Program-made: the position numbers and the translations under genes
Part shown: piece by piece, positions 18,937 to 28,085 of the stretch
Numbering within the stretch: the first letter of the stretch is position 1
How the letters are laid out: each line of letters begins with the position of its first letter
Source of the DNA: Caldimonas thermodepolymerans
Lineage (GTDB): Bacteria > Pseudomonadota > Gammaproteobacteria > Burkholderiales > Burkholderiaceae_C
Direction of reading: 5' to 3'
Length of the DNA: 64,000 nucleotides
Assembly (NCBI RefSeq): GCF_015476235.1
Contig: NZ_CP064338.1
Location: 1,178,001-1,242,000, forward strand
The notes under the pieces: generated by a model
What the model saw: only the letters and a program-made list of their open reading frames with translations
What the model was told of the DNA's origin: nothing
Databases searched by the model: none

Positions 18937-20166
18937 GTGAACGCCATGCTGCGCCGCCATCCCGTTGCGACCATCGTCGTCGCCCAGCTGTTCGGGACCT
19001 CCCTGTGGTTCAGCGCGAACAGTGCGGCCGACGACCTGGCGCGGGTCTGGCAGCTCGGCAGCGCCGAGCTGGGCCACCTCACCAGTGCCGTGCAGTTCGG
19101 CTTCATCGCGGGCACGCTGTCGCTGGCCGCCTCCGGCCTGGCCGACCGCTTCGCGGCGAGCCGCATCTTCATGGTCGCCTGCCTGCTGGGCGCGGCCTTC
19201 AACGCGATGTTCGCGCTCCTGGCCGGCAGCCTTGCGCAGGCGCTGGTGCTGCGCTTCCTCGTCGGCGTGTGCCTGGCGGGCATCTACCCCCTGGGCATGA
19301 AGATGGTCATCGGCTGGACCCCGGGTGCGTCTGGTGCGACGCTGGGCCTGCTGGTCGGCATGCTGACGCTGGGCACGGCCCTGCCGCATGCGGTGCGGGC
19401 CGCCGGCGCCGAGCTGCCCTGGCAGGCGGTGGTGCTGACCTCCTCGGCGCTGGCGCTGGTGGCGGCGGCCGCGGTGGGCATGCTGGGCGACGGGCCGTTC
19501 CTGGCACGCCGTGCGGCCGCCCCGGCGCTGCGCTGGGGGGCGGCCTTCAGGGCCTTTGGGGTGCGGCGCTTCCGCACCGCGGCGATCGGCTACTTCGGCC
19601 ACATGTGGGAGCTGTATGCGTTCTGGACGGTCACGCCGTTCCTGGTCGCGCAGGTGGTGCGCGACGGCGGGCTGGCGCCGCAGGCCCAGCCGGCGCTGAC
19701 CTCGCTGCTGTCCTTCTGCGTGATCGGCATCGGCGCGGCCGGCTGCATTGCGGGCGGCCTGCTGAGCCGGCGCTGGGGCAGCGCCCGGGTGGCCGCCGCG
19801 GCCCTGCTGGTCTCGGGGGCCATGTGCTGCCTGTACCCGCTGCTCGATGCGCTGGGCGCGGCGCTGCGCCTGCTGGCGCTGCTGGTGTGGGGCCTGGCCG
19901 TCGTGGCCGACTCGGCCCAGTTCTCGGCGCTGTCGGCCCGGGCCTGCCCGCCGGACCTGGTCGGCAGCGCGCTGGCGATCCAGAACAGCCTCGGGTTCCT
20001 GATCACCGTGGCCTCGATCACCTGGGCCACCGCCGGGATCGGCGACTGGGGCAGCCGCGTCGGCTGGCTGCTGCTGCCCGGCCCGGTGATCGGGCTGCTG
20101 TGCTTCTGGCCGCTGGTGCGGGAAGTGCCCGAAGCGCCGCCGGCACCCGCAGGCGCCGGGCGCTGA
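18937..20166 (+). CDS. MFS transporter
   Basis: Major facilitator carrier, 409 residues, about 12 membrane helices. The N-terminal [14 protein letters not shown] and the A-motif-like [14 protein letters not shown] resemble the nitrate/cyanate-type and NreB-like MFS groups; substrate unknown. GTG at 18937 gives [12 protein letters not shown] at 18946 is equally possible. It lies 181 bp after mdtD and 60 bp before uvrD, all on one strand. No cytosolic partner enzyme is nearby to suggest a substrate. Confidence 0.78.
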   Translation: MNAMLRRHPVATIVVAQLFGTSLWFSANSAADDLARVWQLGSAELGHLTSAVQFGFIAGTLSLAASGLADRFAASRIFMVACLLGAAFNAMFALLAGSLAQALVLRFLVGVCLAGIYPLGMKMVIGWTPGASGATLGLLVGMLTLGTALPHAVRAAGAELPWQAVVLTSSALALVAAAAVGMLGDGPFLARRAAAPALRWGAAFRAFGVRRFRTAAIGYFGHMWELYAFWTVTPFLVAQVVRDGGLAPQAQPALTSLLSFCVIGIGAAGCIAGGLLSRRWGSARVAAAALLVSGAMCCLYPLLDALGAALRLLALLVWGLAVVADSAQFSALSARACPPDLVGSALAIQNSLGFLITVASITWATAGIGDWGSRVGWLLLPGPVIGLLCFWPLVREVPEAPPAPAGAGR

Positions 20167-20214
20167 CCCGCCTGCCGGCGGGGCCGGCGCCGGTGGCCGG
20201 CGTGGCGGGCTCCT

Positions 20215-20220
20215 TAGAAT
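20215..20220 (+). promoter_or_regulatory. Putative -10 element of uvrD, leaderless geometry
   Basis: TAGAAT sits 6 nt before the ATG at 20227 and no Shine-Dalgarno sequence is present, so transcription may begin at or next to the start codon. No good -35 is seen. Confidence 0.4.
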
Positions 20221-20226
20221 TCGCCA

Positions 20227-22566
20227 ATGACTCCGCACACGCCCGATCCGGTCGACGCCTCGGCGTCCGGCAATCCCCTGCTGCGCCACCTCAACCCCGA
20301 ACAGCTCGCCGCGGTCACGCTGCCCGCGCGCCATGCCCTCATCCTGGCCGGCGCCGGCTCGGGCAAGACCCGCGTGCTGACCACCCGCATCGCCTGGCTG
20401 GTGCAGACCGGCCAGGTGTCGCCGGCCGGCGTGATGGCCGTCACCTTCACGAACAAGGCGGCCAAGGAGATGCTCACGCGCCTGGGCACCATGCTGCCCA
20501 TCCCGGTGCGCGGCATGTGGATCGGCACCTTCCACGGCTTGTGCAACCGCTTCCTGCGCGCGCACTGGAAGCTGGCCGGCCTGCCGCAGAGCTTCCAGAT
20601 CCTCGACGCGCAGGACCAGGTCTCGGCAGTGCGCCGCGTCATCAAGGCGATGAACCTGGACGAGGAGCGCTACGTGCCCAAGCAGGTGGCCTGGTTCATC
20701 GCCGGCAGCAAGGAGGAGGGGCTGCGCCCCAGGGACGTGAGCGTGCGCGACGAACAGACGCGCAAGCTGGTGGAGATCTACCAGGCCTACGAGGACCAGT
20801 GCCAGCGCGAGGGCGTGGTCGACTTCGCCGAGCTGCTGCTGCGCACCTACGAGCTGATGCGCGACAACGCCGCGCTGCGCGAGCACTACCAGCACCGCTT
20901 CCGCCACATCCTGGTCGACGAGTTCCAGGACACCAACCGCTTGCAGTACGCCTGGCTGAAGCTGTTCGCCGGCCCGGGCAACAGTGTGTTCGCGGTAGGC
21001 GACGACGACCAGAGCATCTACGCGTTTCGCGGCGCGCAGGTCGGCAACATGTCCGACTTCGAGCGCGAGTTCCACGTCGAGCACGTCATCAAGCTGGAGC
21101 GCAACTACCGCAGCTACGGCAACATCCTCGACGCGGCCAACGAGCTGATCTCGCACAACCGCCGTCGCCTGGGCAAGAACCTGCGCACCGAGGCCGGCCC
21201 GGGCGAGCCGGTGCGGGTCTACGAGGCCACCAGCGACTTCGCCGAGGCGCAATGGGTGCTGGAGGAGGCGCAGCAGCTGCACCGCGAGGGCACGCCGCGC
21301 AGCGAGATCGCGATCCTGTACCGATCCAACGCCCAGTCGCGCGTGCTCGAGAGCACGCTGTTCAACGCCGGGATCCCGTACCGCGTCTACGGCGGCCTGC
21401 GCTTCTTCGAGCGCGCCGAGATCAAGCACGCGCTGGCCTACCTGCGCCTGCTGGAGAACCCGAACGACGACACCAGCTACCTGCGCGTGGTCAACTTCCC
21501 GACGCGCGGCATCGGCGCGCGCACGCTCGAGCAGCTGCAGGACGCCGCGCGCACCAGCGGCCGCAGCCTCTACCAGAGCGTGGGTGCGGTCGCCGGCAAG
21601 GGCGGCGCGAACCTGGCGGCCTTCAACGCGCTGGTGGATGCGATGCGCGAGGCCACCCGCGGGCTGACGCTGCGCGAGATCATCGAGCACGTGCTGGAAG
21701 CCTCGGGGCTGCAGGACTACTACCGCAACGAGAAGGAAGGCCGAGAGCGGCTCGAGAACCTGGACGAACTGGTCAACGCCGCCGAGGCCTTCGTGACCCA
21801 GGAGGGCTTCGGCAAGGACGCGGTGGCCCTGCCCATCGACGAACAGGCCGGCGCCATTGCCGACGGCGACCCGCCGGCCGTGGCGCTGGCGGACATCGTG
21901 CCCGACGCCGAGACCGGCGAGATCATCTCGCCGCTGGCCGCGTTCCTGACGCACGCCGCGCTGGAGGCCGGCGACAACCAGGCACAGGCCGGGCAGGACG
22001 CGATCCAGCTGATGACGGTGCACGCGGCCAAGGGCCTGGAGTTCGACTGCGTGTTCATCACCGGCCTCGAGGAAGGCCTGTTCCCGCACGAGAACGCGCT
22101 GTCGGACTTCGACGGGCTGGAGGAGGAGCGGCGCCTGATGTACGTGGCGATCACCCGCGCGCGCAAGCGGCTCTACCTCAGCCACAGCCAGACCCGGATG
22201 CTGCACGGGCAGACCCGCTACAACATCCGCAGCCGCTTCTTCGACGAGCTGCCCGAGCACGCGCTGAAGTGGATCACGCCCAAGGTGCAGGGCTTCGGCG
22301 GCGGGCGCGGCGCGCAGTCCGGCTGGGGCAGCGCGCCGGCGACACCGCCATGGAGCGCGGCGCCGGCGAAGATCGAGCCCAGGGTGGCCACGTCCGACGG
22401 CGTGGCGCTGCGCGTGGGCCAGTCGGTGTTCCACAACAAGTTCGGCGAGGGGATGATCGTCACCCTCGAAGGCAGCGGCAACGATGCGCGCGCGCAGATC
22501 AACTTCGGCCGCCACGGCCTGAAGTGGCTGGCGCTGAGCGTGGCCAAGCTCACGCCGATCGAGTGA
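20227..22566 (+). CDS. uvrD: UvrD/PcrA-type DNA helicase
   Basis: Superfamily 1A 3'-5' DNA helicase used in nucleotide excision and mismatch repair; 779 residues, complete. All motifs are visible in order: AGAGSGKT (Walker A), VTFTNKAAKEM, GTFHGLC, DEFQDTNRLQY (Walker B), VGDDDQSIYAFRGA, LERNYRS, MTVHAAKGLEFD, and AITRARKRLYLSHS. The C-terminus has the Tudor-like module VFHNKFGEGMIVTLEGSG found in UvrD/PcrA, which contacts RNA polymerase. The start codon is the first possible ATG after a TAGAAT -10-like box. Confidence 0.95.
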   Translation: MTPHTPDPVDASASGNPLLRHLNPEQLAAVTLPARHALILAGAGSGKTRVLTTRIAWLVQTGQVSPAGVMAVTFTNKAAKEMLTRLGTMLPIPVRGMWIGTFHGLCNRFLRAHWKLAGLPQSFQILDAQDQVSAVRRVIKAMNLDEERYVPKQVAWFIAGSKEEGLRPRDVSVRDEQTRKLVEIYQAYEDQCQREGVVDFAELLLRTYELMRDNAALREHYQHRFRHILVDEFQDTNRLQYAWLKLFAGPGNSVFAVGDDDQSIYAFRGAQVGNMSDFEREFHVEHVIKLERNYRSYGNILDAANELISHNRRRLGKNLRTEAGPGEPVRVYEATSDFAEAQWVLEEAQQLHREGTPRSEIAILYRSNAQSRVLESTLFNAGIPYRVYGGLRFFERAEIKHALAYLRLLENPNDDTSYLRVVNFPTRGIGARTLEQLQDAARTSGRSLYQSVGAVAGKGGANLAAFNALVDAMREATRGLTLREIIEHVLEASGLQDYYRNEKEGRERLENLDELVNAAEAFVTQEGFGKDAVALPIDEQAGAIADGDPPAVALADIVPDAETGEIISPLAAFLTHAALEAGDNQAQAGQDAIQLMTVHAAKGLEFDCVFITGLEEGLFPHENALSDFDGLEEERRLMYVAITRARKRLYLSHSQTRMLHGQTRYNIRSRFFDELPEHALKWITPKVQGFGGGRGAQSGWGSAPATPPWSAAPAKIEPRVATSDGVALRVGQSVFHNKFGEGMIVTLEGSGNDARAQINFGRHGLKWLALSVAKLTPIE

Positions 22567-22621
22567 ACGAACGCCCGTGCCGGTGTCCCGGCGCGGGCGC
22601 TTCCCGTCGGGGGGCCTGCGG

Positions 22622-23950
22622 TCAGACCAGCGCGAGCGACAGCGCCGGGAACAGCGCCACCAGCACCAGCACCAGCAGCATCGCGGCCACGTAGGGCAGG
22701 GAGCCGGCGAAGATCGATTCCACCGACACCGCGGGATCGTTCAGGGTGGACTTCACCGTGAACACCGAGATGCCGAACGGCGGGGTCAGCAGGCCCATCT
22801 CCACCGCCAGCACGGTCAGCACGCCGAACTGGATCAGGTTGAAGCCGAGGTCGGTGGCGATCGGCACCGCCACCGGGGTCATGATCAGCAGGATGGAGCT
22901 GGAATCCAGGATCATGCCCAGGAACAGCAGGATCACGACGTAGATCGCGAGGAACCCGTACGGCCCGAGCCCGGCGTCCTGCACCAGCGCGCTGATCGCC
23001 TCGGGAATGCCCGCCACCGACATCATGCGGCTGTAGAAGCCGGCCGCGATCAGCAGGATCAGGATGGTCACCGAGACGCTGCCGGTCTCGTGCAGCACGC
23101 GCCACATCCGGCCTTCGCCCAGGCTGCGCCGCGCCAGCGCCACCAGCAGCGCGCCGAAGGCGCCGATGCCGCCGGCTTCGGTGGGCGTGAAGAAGCCGGT
23201 GTACAGGCCGCCCAGCACCAGCACCACCAGCGCGACGATGGGCACCAGCTTGCGTGCGATCTCTCCGCTGCCCAGGGCAGGCACCAGGCGGCGCTGCATG
23301 TCGGCCGCCTCGCGCCGCCGCAGGTCGTAGACCAGCTGCGGGCGGAACGTGGCCAGCGCGACGATGGTGACGACGAACATCGCCGCGAGCAGGAAGCCCG
23401 GGATGATGCCGGCGATGAACAGCGTGCCGATCGACTGCTCGGCGAGCACGCCGTAGATGATCATCAGCAGGCTCGGCGGGATCATCATGCCCAGCACCGA
23501 ACTGCCGGCCACGGTACCCGCCGCGAAGGCGGTGCGGTAGCCGTGGCGCACCATCTCCGGCACCGCCACGCGGGTGAACACCGCGGCCGAGGCGATCGAC
23601 ACGCCGGTGACCGCCGCGAACACCGTGTTGGCCGCGACAGTGGCCACGCCCAGTCCGCCGCGCAGCCGGCGCAGCAGCGACTCGGCCACGTCGAAGGTGT
23701 CCTTGCCGACGTTCGAGACCGACACCAGCAGGCCCATCAACACGAACAGCGGGATGGTCGCGAAGATGTAGTCGGCCACGCCGTTGTAGGCCGACAGGTA
23801 CAGCAGCCGCATGGCCATCTGCACGTCCTCGCGCACCAGCCAGATGCCGATGAAGCCGATGCCGATCAGCGCGACGGCGATGTGGATGCCCAGCAGCACC
23901 AGCACGACCAGCGCGCCGATCAGCAGCGCACCCAGGCTCAGGTCGCTCAT
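22622..23950 (-). CDS. dctM: TRAP transporter large permease (DctM)
   Basis: Membrane subunit that moves solute into the cell with Na+ or H+; 442 residues, about 12 helices. Family landmarks: LLFLGMILDSSSILLIMTPVAVPI near the C-terminus, and TVAGSSVLGMMIPPSLLMIIYGVL mid-protein. The ATG at 23950 follows AGGGAGA and overlaps the small permease stop by 4 bp (23947-23950). It is the last gene of the tetR-dctP-dctQ-dctM run. Confidence 0.93.
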   Translation of the reverse strand: MSDLSLGALLIGALVVLVLLGIHIAVALIGIGFIGIWLVREDVQMAMRLLYLSAYNGVADYIFATIPLFVLMGLLVSVSNVGKDTFDVAESLLRRLRGGLGVATVAANTVFAAVTGVSIASAAVFTRVAVPEMVRHGYRTAFAAGTVAGSSVLGMMIPPSLLMIIYGVLAEQSIGTLFIAGIIPGFLLAAMFVVTIVALATFRPQLVYDLRRREAADMQRRLVPALGSGEIARKLVPIVALVVLVLGGLYTGFFTPTEAGGIGAFGALLVALARRSLGEGRMWRVLHETGSVSVTILILLIAAGFYSRMMSVAGIPEAISALVQDAGLGPYGFLAIYVVILLFLGMILDSSSILLIMTPVAVPIATDLGFNLIQFGVLTVLAVEMGLLTPPFGISVFTVKSTLNDPAVSVESIFAGSLPYVAAMLLVLVLVALFPALSLALV

Positions 23951-24480
23951 GCGGGATCTCCCTGCTCGAACTCGCCGCGCCACAGCGCCGGCAGCTGCAG
24001 CGCATATGCGAGCGCCGCGATCAGCGCGCCCAGCACGATGAGGGCGCGAAACGGCCAGGCGGCCACGGTGTAGACGCCCTGCACGCCGATGAACTCATGC
24101 TCCTGCCACGACTGCGCGAGCTCCGGCCAGGCCATGAAGGCCAGCGCCAGGAACAGCAGCGCGCCCAGCGCCGCGTTGCCCACCTCCAGCACGCGCAGGG
24201 CGGTGCGCGAGCGCGCGCCGATCAGGCGCAGCAGGAAGTCGCTGCGCGTCATGCGGCCGGAGCAGATCGCCGCGGCCAGCTGCAGGAACACGATGGAAGC
24301 GACCGAGCGAGCCGCGAACTCGGCCACGCCGGTGATCGGGCGGTCCAGGAAGTTGCGCCCGGCCACGTCGGCCACCACGACCAGCATCAGCACGAAGATC
24401 CAGACCGTGCCGATCGCGGCCAGCACGCGCGCCACGCGCTGCAGCGGGTGGGAGCGGCCCGGATGGGAAGACTCTTGCAC
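23947..24480 (-). CDS. dctQ: TRAP transporter small permease (DctQ)
   Basis: Four-helix inner-membrane subunit, 177 residues, which stabilises DctM and takes part in docking the binding protein. It shows the family pattern: first helix VWIFVLMLVVVADVAGRNFLDRPITGVAEFA, then VASIVFLQLAAAI. The gene lies between the binding protein (56 bp upstream) and the large permease (4-bp overlap). Confidence 0.9.
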   Translation of the reverse strand: MQESSHPGRSHPLQRVARVLAAIGTVWIFVLMLVVVADVAGRNFLDRPITGVAEFAARSVASIVFLQLAAAICSGRMTRSDFLLRLIGARSRTALRVLEVGNAALGALLFLALAFMAWPELAQSWQEHEFIGVQGVYTVAAWPFRALIVLGALIAALAYALQLPALWRGEFEQGDPA

Positions 24481-24536
24481 GTTGCACTCCGCAGACGGCC
24501 GCCGCGCCCGTGGCGCGGCCGGCCCTCACAGTCCGG

Positions 24537-25607
24537 TCACAGGTTCTCGCGGTCCCAGTCGCGCAGCGGCTTCACGCCACGGGCGCGCAGTTCGTCGAAG
24601 TAGGCCTTGAGCACCGCCTTGCCGTTCTCGCCGGTGGCCTGCAGCCAGGGCTGCACGATGTTGGGCAGGCTCTTGACCCACTTCTGCTTCTCCTCGGCAG
24701 ACAGGTCCGAGAGCTGCAGGCCGGCAGCCTTCATGGTCTCCATCGCGGCGTTGGCGACCTTGGTCACGTGCTCGCCGTGCGCCTTGGAGGTGGCGCGGCC
24801 GGCCTGGACGAAGGCGTCCTGCACTTCCTTGGGCAGGCGCTCGAAGAACCGCTTGTTGACTGCCACCGCGCCGAAGTACATCGAGCCGATGTCGATGCGC
24901 GTCAGGTGCTTGGCGACCTCGTAGACGCGTGCCGGGCCGATGCCGCTGGCGAACGACAGCGCGCCCTGGGTCACGCCGGTCTGGATGTTGGTGTAGTAGG
25001 TGGTCAGCGCGCCGTCGACCGGGGTCGCGCCGGTGCCGTTGAGCCAGTTCGCCGAGGTGCCCGGGGCGTTGATCTTCTTGTTCTGGAGATCGGCCATCGT
25101 GCGGATCGGGAACGTGGCGTAGATGTCGTAGCTGTCGGTGATCAGCGACGACAGCGGCACCATGTTCTGCGCGGCCCAGCTGTCACGCAGTGCCGGCACC
25201 GTCGTGTTGAGCTTGTCGAAGATCTCGATCAGCAGCTCGTGGTTGGTGGTGGCGAACGGCGTGAAGTAGGTGACGTTCTGCAGCGGCATCGCCGAGTTCT
25301 CCCACAGCGTGCCGACCATGCCGACGTCGACGATGCCGTCCTTCACCGCGGCGCGGGTGTCGGTGAACTTGTACAGCGTGCCGCCGTAGGCCTCGCGCCA
25401 GCGGATCTCGTACTTGCCGCCGGCTGCCTTGAGGATGCGGTCCACCTCGGGCTGGAACACCTCCTTCATCGCGTAGGCCCAGATGTTGGTGGTCGGGTGG
25501 CTCGAGCCGATGTTGACGTTGATGCGTTGCTGGGCCAGGGCGGACGTGGCGGCCAGCCCCAGGCCCAGGGCCAGCAGGCAGTGCTTGGCGCGGTGCGTGA
25601 GTTTCAT
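24537..25607 (-). CDS. dctP: TRAP transporter periplasmic solute-binding protein (DctP family)
   Basis: Periplasmic receptor, 356 residues, with signal peptide MKLTHRAKHCLLALGLGLAATSALA. DctP-type fold with RAAVKDGIVDVGMVG and the hinge FPIRTMADLQNKKI. In the family the following residue in the K-x-R-x-P motif is the near-invariant Arg that clamps a carboxylate of the ligand; here the motif reads KKINAPG with Asn180 (codon at 25068-25070). All else looks intact. That hints at a ligand without the usual carboxylate contact, or a shifted clamp. It is encoded 75 bp after the TetR gene and is probably controlled by it. Confidence 0.9.
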   Translation of the reverse strand: MKLTHRAKHCLLALGLGLAATSALAQQRINVNIGSSHPTTNIWAYAMKEVFQPEVDRILKAAGGKYEIRWREAYGGTLYKFTDTRAAVKDGIVDVGMVGTLWENSAMPLQNVTYFTPFATTNHELLIEIFDKLNTTVPALRDSWAAQNMVPLSSLITDSYDIYATFPIRTMADLQNKKINAPGTSANWLNGTGATPVDGALTTYYTNIQTGVTQGALSFASGIGPARVYEVAKHLTRIDIGSMYFGAVAVNKRFFERLPKEVQDAFVQAGRATSKAHGEHVTKVANAAMETMKAAGLQLSDLSAEEKQKWVKSLPNIVQPWLQATGENGKAVLKAYFDELRARGVKPLRDWDRENL

Positions 25608-25682
25608 GGTCTTGTCTCCTTTGGTGTGTCGTGCCGGTGGCCCCGTGTGCCGGGGTCTGAGGCTCCTCTCGGAACGGACTCC

Positions 25683-26444
25683 CTACGCTTTGGTTCTTTT
25701 CCGGGATGACGATCCGGTCGCGGTGCGCGGCGCGCGTGCCGGCCGTTCGTCGGCGAACAGCTCGCGGCTGCTCGTCAGGTAGCTGCGCACGCGGTCGCGC
25801 ACCAGGGCTTCGTCGCAGGTCTCGTGCATCGCCTCGCTGTGCACGTCCTGGCCGTAGATCCAGCGCCGGATCGCGATGTAGTACATGCCGCCGTGCAGTC
25901 CCATCAGCAGCTCCAGCTCGCGTTCGCTGGGGCGTGCACGCGAGGTGCTGCCGCGGAAGCGCCGCGTCTCGCGGATCAGGCGCGGGAACAGGCGGTCGCG
26001 CAGCATCGCGAAGAAGCGGTCGGTGATGGTGTGGTCCATCAGGCCCGAGAACATCAGGATGCGCACGAACTCGCGTGACAGCCCGTTGTTCACGTAGTCC
26101 GTGTAGAACGCGGTGAGCTTGTCCTCGATGTCCATGCGCGGGTCGTCGAGCACCTGCTCCCAGCTGTCGCGCCAGCGGCCTTCGAACACCTCCACGTAGA
26201 CCCGGTCGATCAGCGCCTGCTTGGTGGGGAAGTAGTGGTAGAGCAGGGCGTGCGTGACGCCGATGCTCTTGGCCAGGTCGCGCAGCTGCCCGCCCAGCCC
26301 GTTTTCCGCGAAGAACTGGATCGCGCCGTCGACGATCTGGCGCTCGCGCTCCGACACGCTCAGACGCCGGCGCGCAGGGGCGGGCGCCGCCTCGGCCTTG
26401 CGGCGGCCGGGCTTCGAGGGTTCAGGGTTTTTCAGGATGGGCAC
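25683..26444 (-). CDS. TetR/AcrR family transcriptional regulator
   Basis: About 253 residues. The N-terminal helix-turn-helix spans RQIVDGAIQFFAENGLGGQLRDLAKSIGVTHALLYHYFPTKQALIDRVY; the C-terminal ligand domain is unclassified, and the tail is basic (SSSRKRTKA). GTG at 26444 is the likeliest start; further in-frame ATGs at 26477 and 26504 would place coding sequence inside the operator dyads. It is transcribed away from the molybdenum hydroxylase genes and towards dctPQM. The shared upstream region carries two similar dyads (26449-26495), so it is the probable regulator of both operons and of itself. The effector is probably the substrate or product of the oxidase, which is inference. Confidence 0.85.
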   Translation of the reverse strand: MPILKNPEPSKPGRRKAEAAPAPARRRLSVSERERQIVDGAIQFFAENGLGGQLRDLAKSIGVTHALLYHYFPTKQALIDRVYVEVFEGRWRDSWEQVLDDPRMDIEDKLTAFYTDYVNNGLSREFVRILMFSGLMDHTITDRFFAMLRDRLFPRLIRETRRFRGSTSRARPSERELELLMGLHGGMYYIAIRRWIYGQDVHSEAMHETCDEALVRDRVRSYLTSSRELFADERPARAPRTATGSSSRKRTKA

Positions 26445-26448
26445 TCTA

Positions 26449-26495
26449 TTTACCAACGGGTCAATGAGCCATAGCATTGTTGAACGATTGGTAAA
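26449..26495. promoter_or_regulatory. Paired operator dyads between tetR and the Mo-hydroxylase operon
   Basis: Two related 16-bp elements in inverted orientation: TTTACCAACGGGTCAA at 26449-26464, and TTGAACGATTGGTAAA at 26480-26495, whose complement is TTTACCAATCGTTCAA. Thirteen of 16 positions agree, and the outer 8 bp (TTTACCAA/TTGGTAAA) are a perfect inverted repeat. Each element is itself a weak dyad. Centres lie 31 bp apart, close to three helical turns, so two dimers would sit on one face. The position, right between the divergent starts, is ideal for a TetR repressor. Confidence 0.7.
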
Positions 26496-26530
26496 CAAGT
26501 GCACCCGTGAAAACCCGGGTGCTGCACCGG

Positions 26531-27193
26531 ATGGAACTGAACGGAGACGTCCTCGTCGCGGCCCCGCGCGACCAGGTCTGGAATGCCCTCAACGACACGG
26601 CGGTGCTGGCGCGCTGCATCCCCGGCTGCGAGGAAATGGAGGCGCTCGGCGAGACCGAGCGCCGTGCCCGGGTGGCTGTGAAGGTGGGGCCGGTGCGCGC
26701 GCGCTTCACCGGCCACGTGCGCCTGCTCGACGTACGCCCCGGCGAGGGATGCACGCTGCAGTTCGAGGGCTCCGGCGGCGCGGCCGGCATGGCGCGCGGC
26801 CAGTCCACGCTGCAGCTGTCGGACGACCCCGAAGGCACGCGGGTGAGCTACACCGCGCAGGCCACGGTGGGCGGCAAGCTCGGGCAGGTGGGCGGCCGGC
26901 TGATCGATGCGGCTGCGATGCAGATGGCCGACCAGTTCTTCCAGGCGCTGCGCCGCGAGTTCCAGCCGCCGGCGGCCGAACTGGCGGCACCGGCTCCTGC
27001 CGTGGACGCCGCGCCCGCGGCGCCCGAGGCCGCCGCCTTGCCCGCGCCGGGCCCTGCGGCCGCCGCGGTGCCGGCCGCCTTGGCGGCGCCGTCCACGACG
27101 CCGGCCTCCGAAGGGGTGCGCGTGCTGTGGTTCGCCATGGGCGTGCTGTCCACCGCCATCGGCGTGTGGCTGGGCGCGACGCTGTTCGGCTGA
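26531..27193 (+). CDS. coxG: CoxG-like SRPBCC protein with C-terminal membrane anchor
   Basis: 220 residues. Residues 1-150 form a carbon monoxide dehydrogenase subunit G-type SRPBCC fold (LNDTAVLARCIPGCEEMEALG, then LSYTAQATVGGKLGQVGGRLID-like pattern). A long Ala/Pro linker follows, then one membrane helix VLWFAMGVLSTAIGVWLGATLFG. Known CoxG anchors the oxidase to the membrane, and the same job is likely here. No clear ribosome site marks the start; ATG 26531 is used, and GTG 26507 in frame is the alternative. First gene of the oxidase operon. Confidence 0.82.
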   Translation: MELNGDVLVAAPRDQVWNALNDTAVLARCIPGCEEMEALGETERRARVAVKVGPVRARFTGHVRLLDVRPGEGCTLQFEGSGGAAGMARGQSTLQLSDDPEGTRVSYTAQATVGGKLGQVGGRLIDAAAMQMADQFFQALRREFQPPAAELAAPAPAVDAAPAAPEAAALPAPGPAAAAVPAALAAPSTTPASEGVRVLWFAMGVLSTAIGVWLGATLFG

Positions 27194-27214
27194 GGCCAGG
27201 CCAAGGAGAGGAAC

Positions 27215-28081
27215 GTGAAGGCAGCTGCGTTCGACTATGTGAAGGCGGACTCGGTCGCGCAGGTGATCGAGCTGCTGCAGCAGCACGGGGACGACGCGCG
27301 CGTGTTGGCCGGAGGGCAGACCCTGCTGGCCACGCTCAACATGCGCCTGTCCGAGCCGGCGCTGCTGATCGACATCAACGGCCTGGCGGCGCTGCGGGGC
27401 ATCGAGCGGCAGGGCGAGGTGCTGCGCATCGGCGCGCTCGTCACGCATGCGGAGATCGAGCGCAGCGAGCTGGTGGCGCGCCATGCACCGCTCCTGGCCC
27501 AGGCGGCACCGCACATCGCCCACCGGGCGATCCGCAACCGCGGCACCTGGGGCGGATCGCTGGCCTATGCCGACCCGGCCGCCGAATGGCCGGCCTGCCT
27601 GCTCGCGCTGGGCGGCACGGTGGTGGTGCAGGGGCCGGGCGGCGTGCGCCGCATCGCGGCCGACGACTTCTTCCTCGGGCTGTACACCACGGCGCTGGCG
27701 CCGGACGAGATCGTCATCGCCGGCGAGGTGCCCGTGGCCCGCGAAGGCCAGTGGCAGGGCATGACGCAGCTGGCGCGCCGGCACGGCGACTATGCGGTCG
27801 TGGGGCTGGCCGCCACCGCACAGCGCCGCGGCGCGGCGTTGGCCTCGGTGCGGCTGGCCTTCATGGGCGTGGCCGCGACGCCGTGGCGTGCGCGCCGCAC
27901 CGAGGAGCTGCTCGAGGGCCGCGAGCCCGACGACGCGACGCTGGCGATGGCCGCGGCCAGCCTGCGCGCCGAGATCGAGCCGCTGCCCGACCTCACCCAT
28001 TCCAGCGAGACCAAGCGCCACCTGGCCGGCGTGCTGCTGCAGCGCCTGCTGGCCTGTGCGCGCCGCGATTCCGAAGGCTGA
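27215..28081 (+). CDS. Mo-hydroxylase FAD-binding subunit (CoxM type)
   Basis: 288 residues. Medium subunit of the xanthine dehydrogenase/CO dehydrogenase family, passing electrons from the iron-sulfur subunit to FAD. The two FAD loops are visible: LAGGQTLLATLNM near residue 30 and RGTWGGSLAYADPAAEWPA near residue 110. The GTG start at 27215 follows AAGGAGAGG. It lies 21 bp after coxG and 4 bp before the iron-sulfur subunit. Confidence 0.92.
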   Translation: MKAAAFDYVKADSVAQVIELLQQHGDDARVLAGGQTLLATLNMRLSEPALLIDINGLAALRGIERQGEVLRIGALVTHAEIERSELVARHAPLLAQAAPHIAHRAIRNRGTWGGSLAYADPAAEWPACLLALGGTVVVQGPGGVRRIAADDFFLGLYTTALAPDEIVIAGEVPVAREGQWQGMTQLARRHGDYAVVGLAATAQRRGAALASVRLAFMGVAATPWRARRTEELLEGREPDDATLAMAAASLRAEIEPLPDLTHSSETKRHLAGVLLQRLLACARRDSEG

Positions 28082-28085
28082 TTCC

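Noticed and set aside
18607-22515. Minus-strand open frame of about 1,300 codons opposite uvrD and the MFS gene
   Set aside because: A shadow frame of uvrD; no start signal, no domains, composition set by third-position GC.
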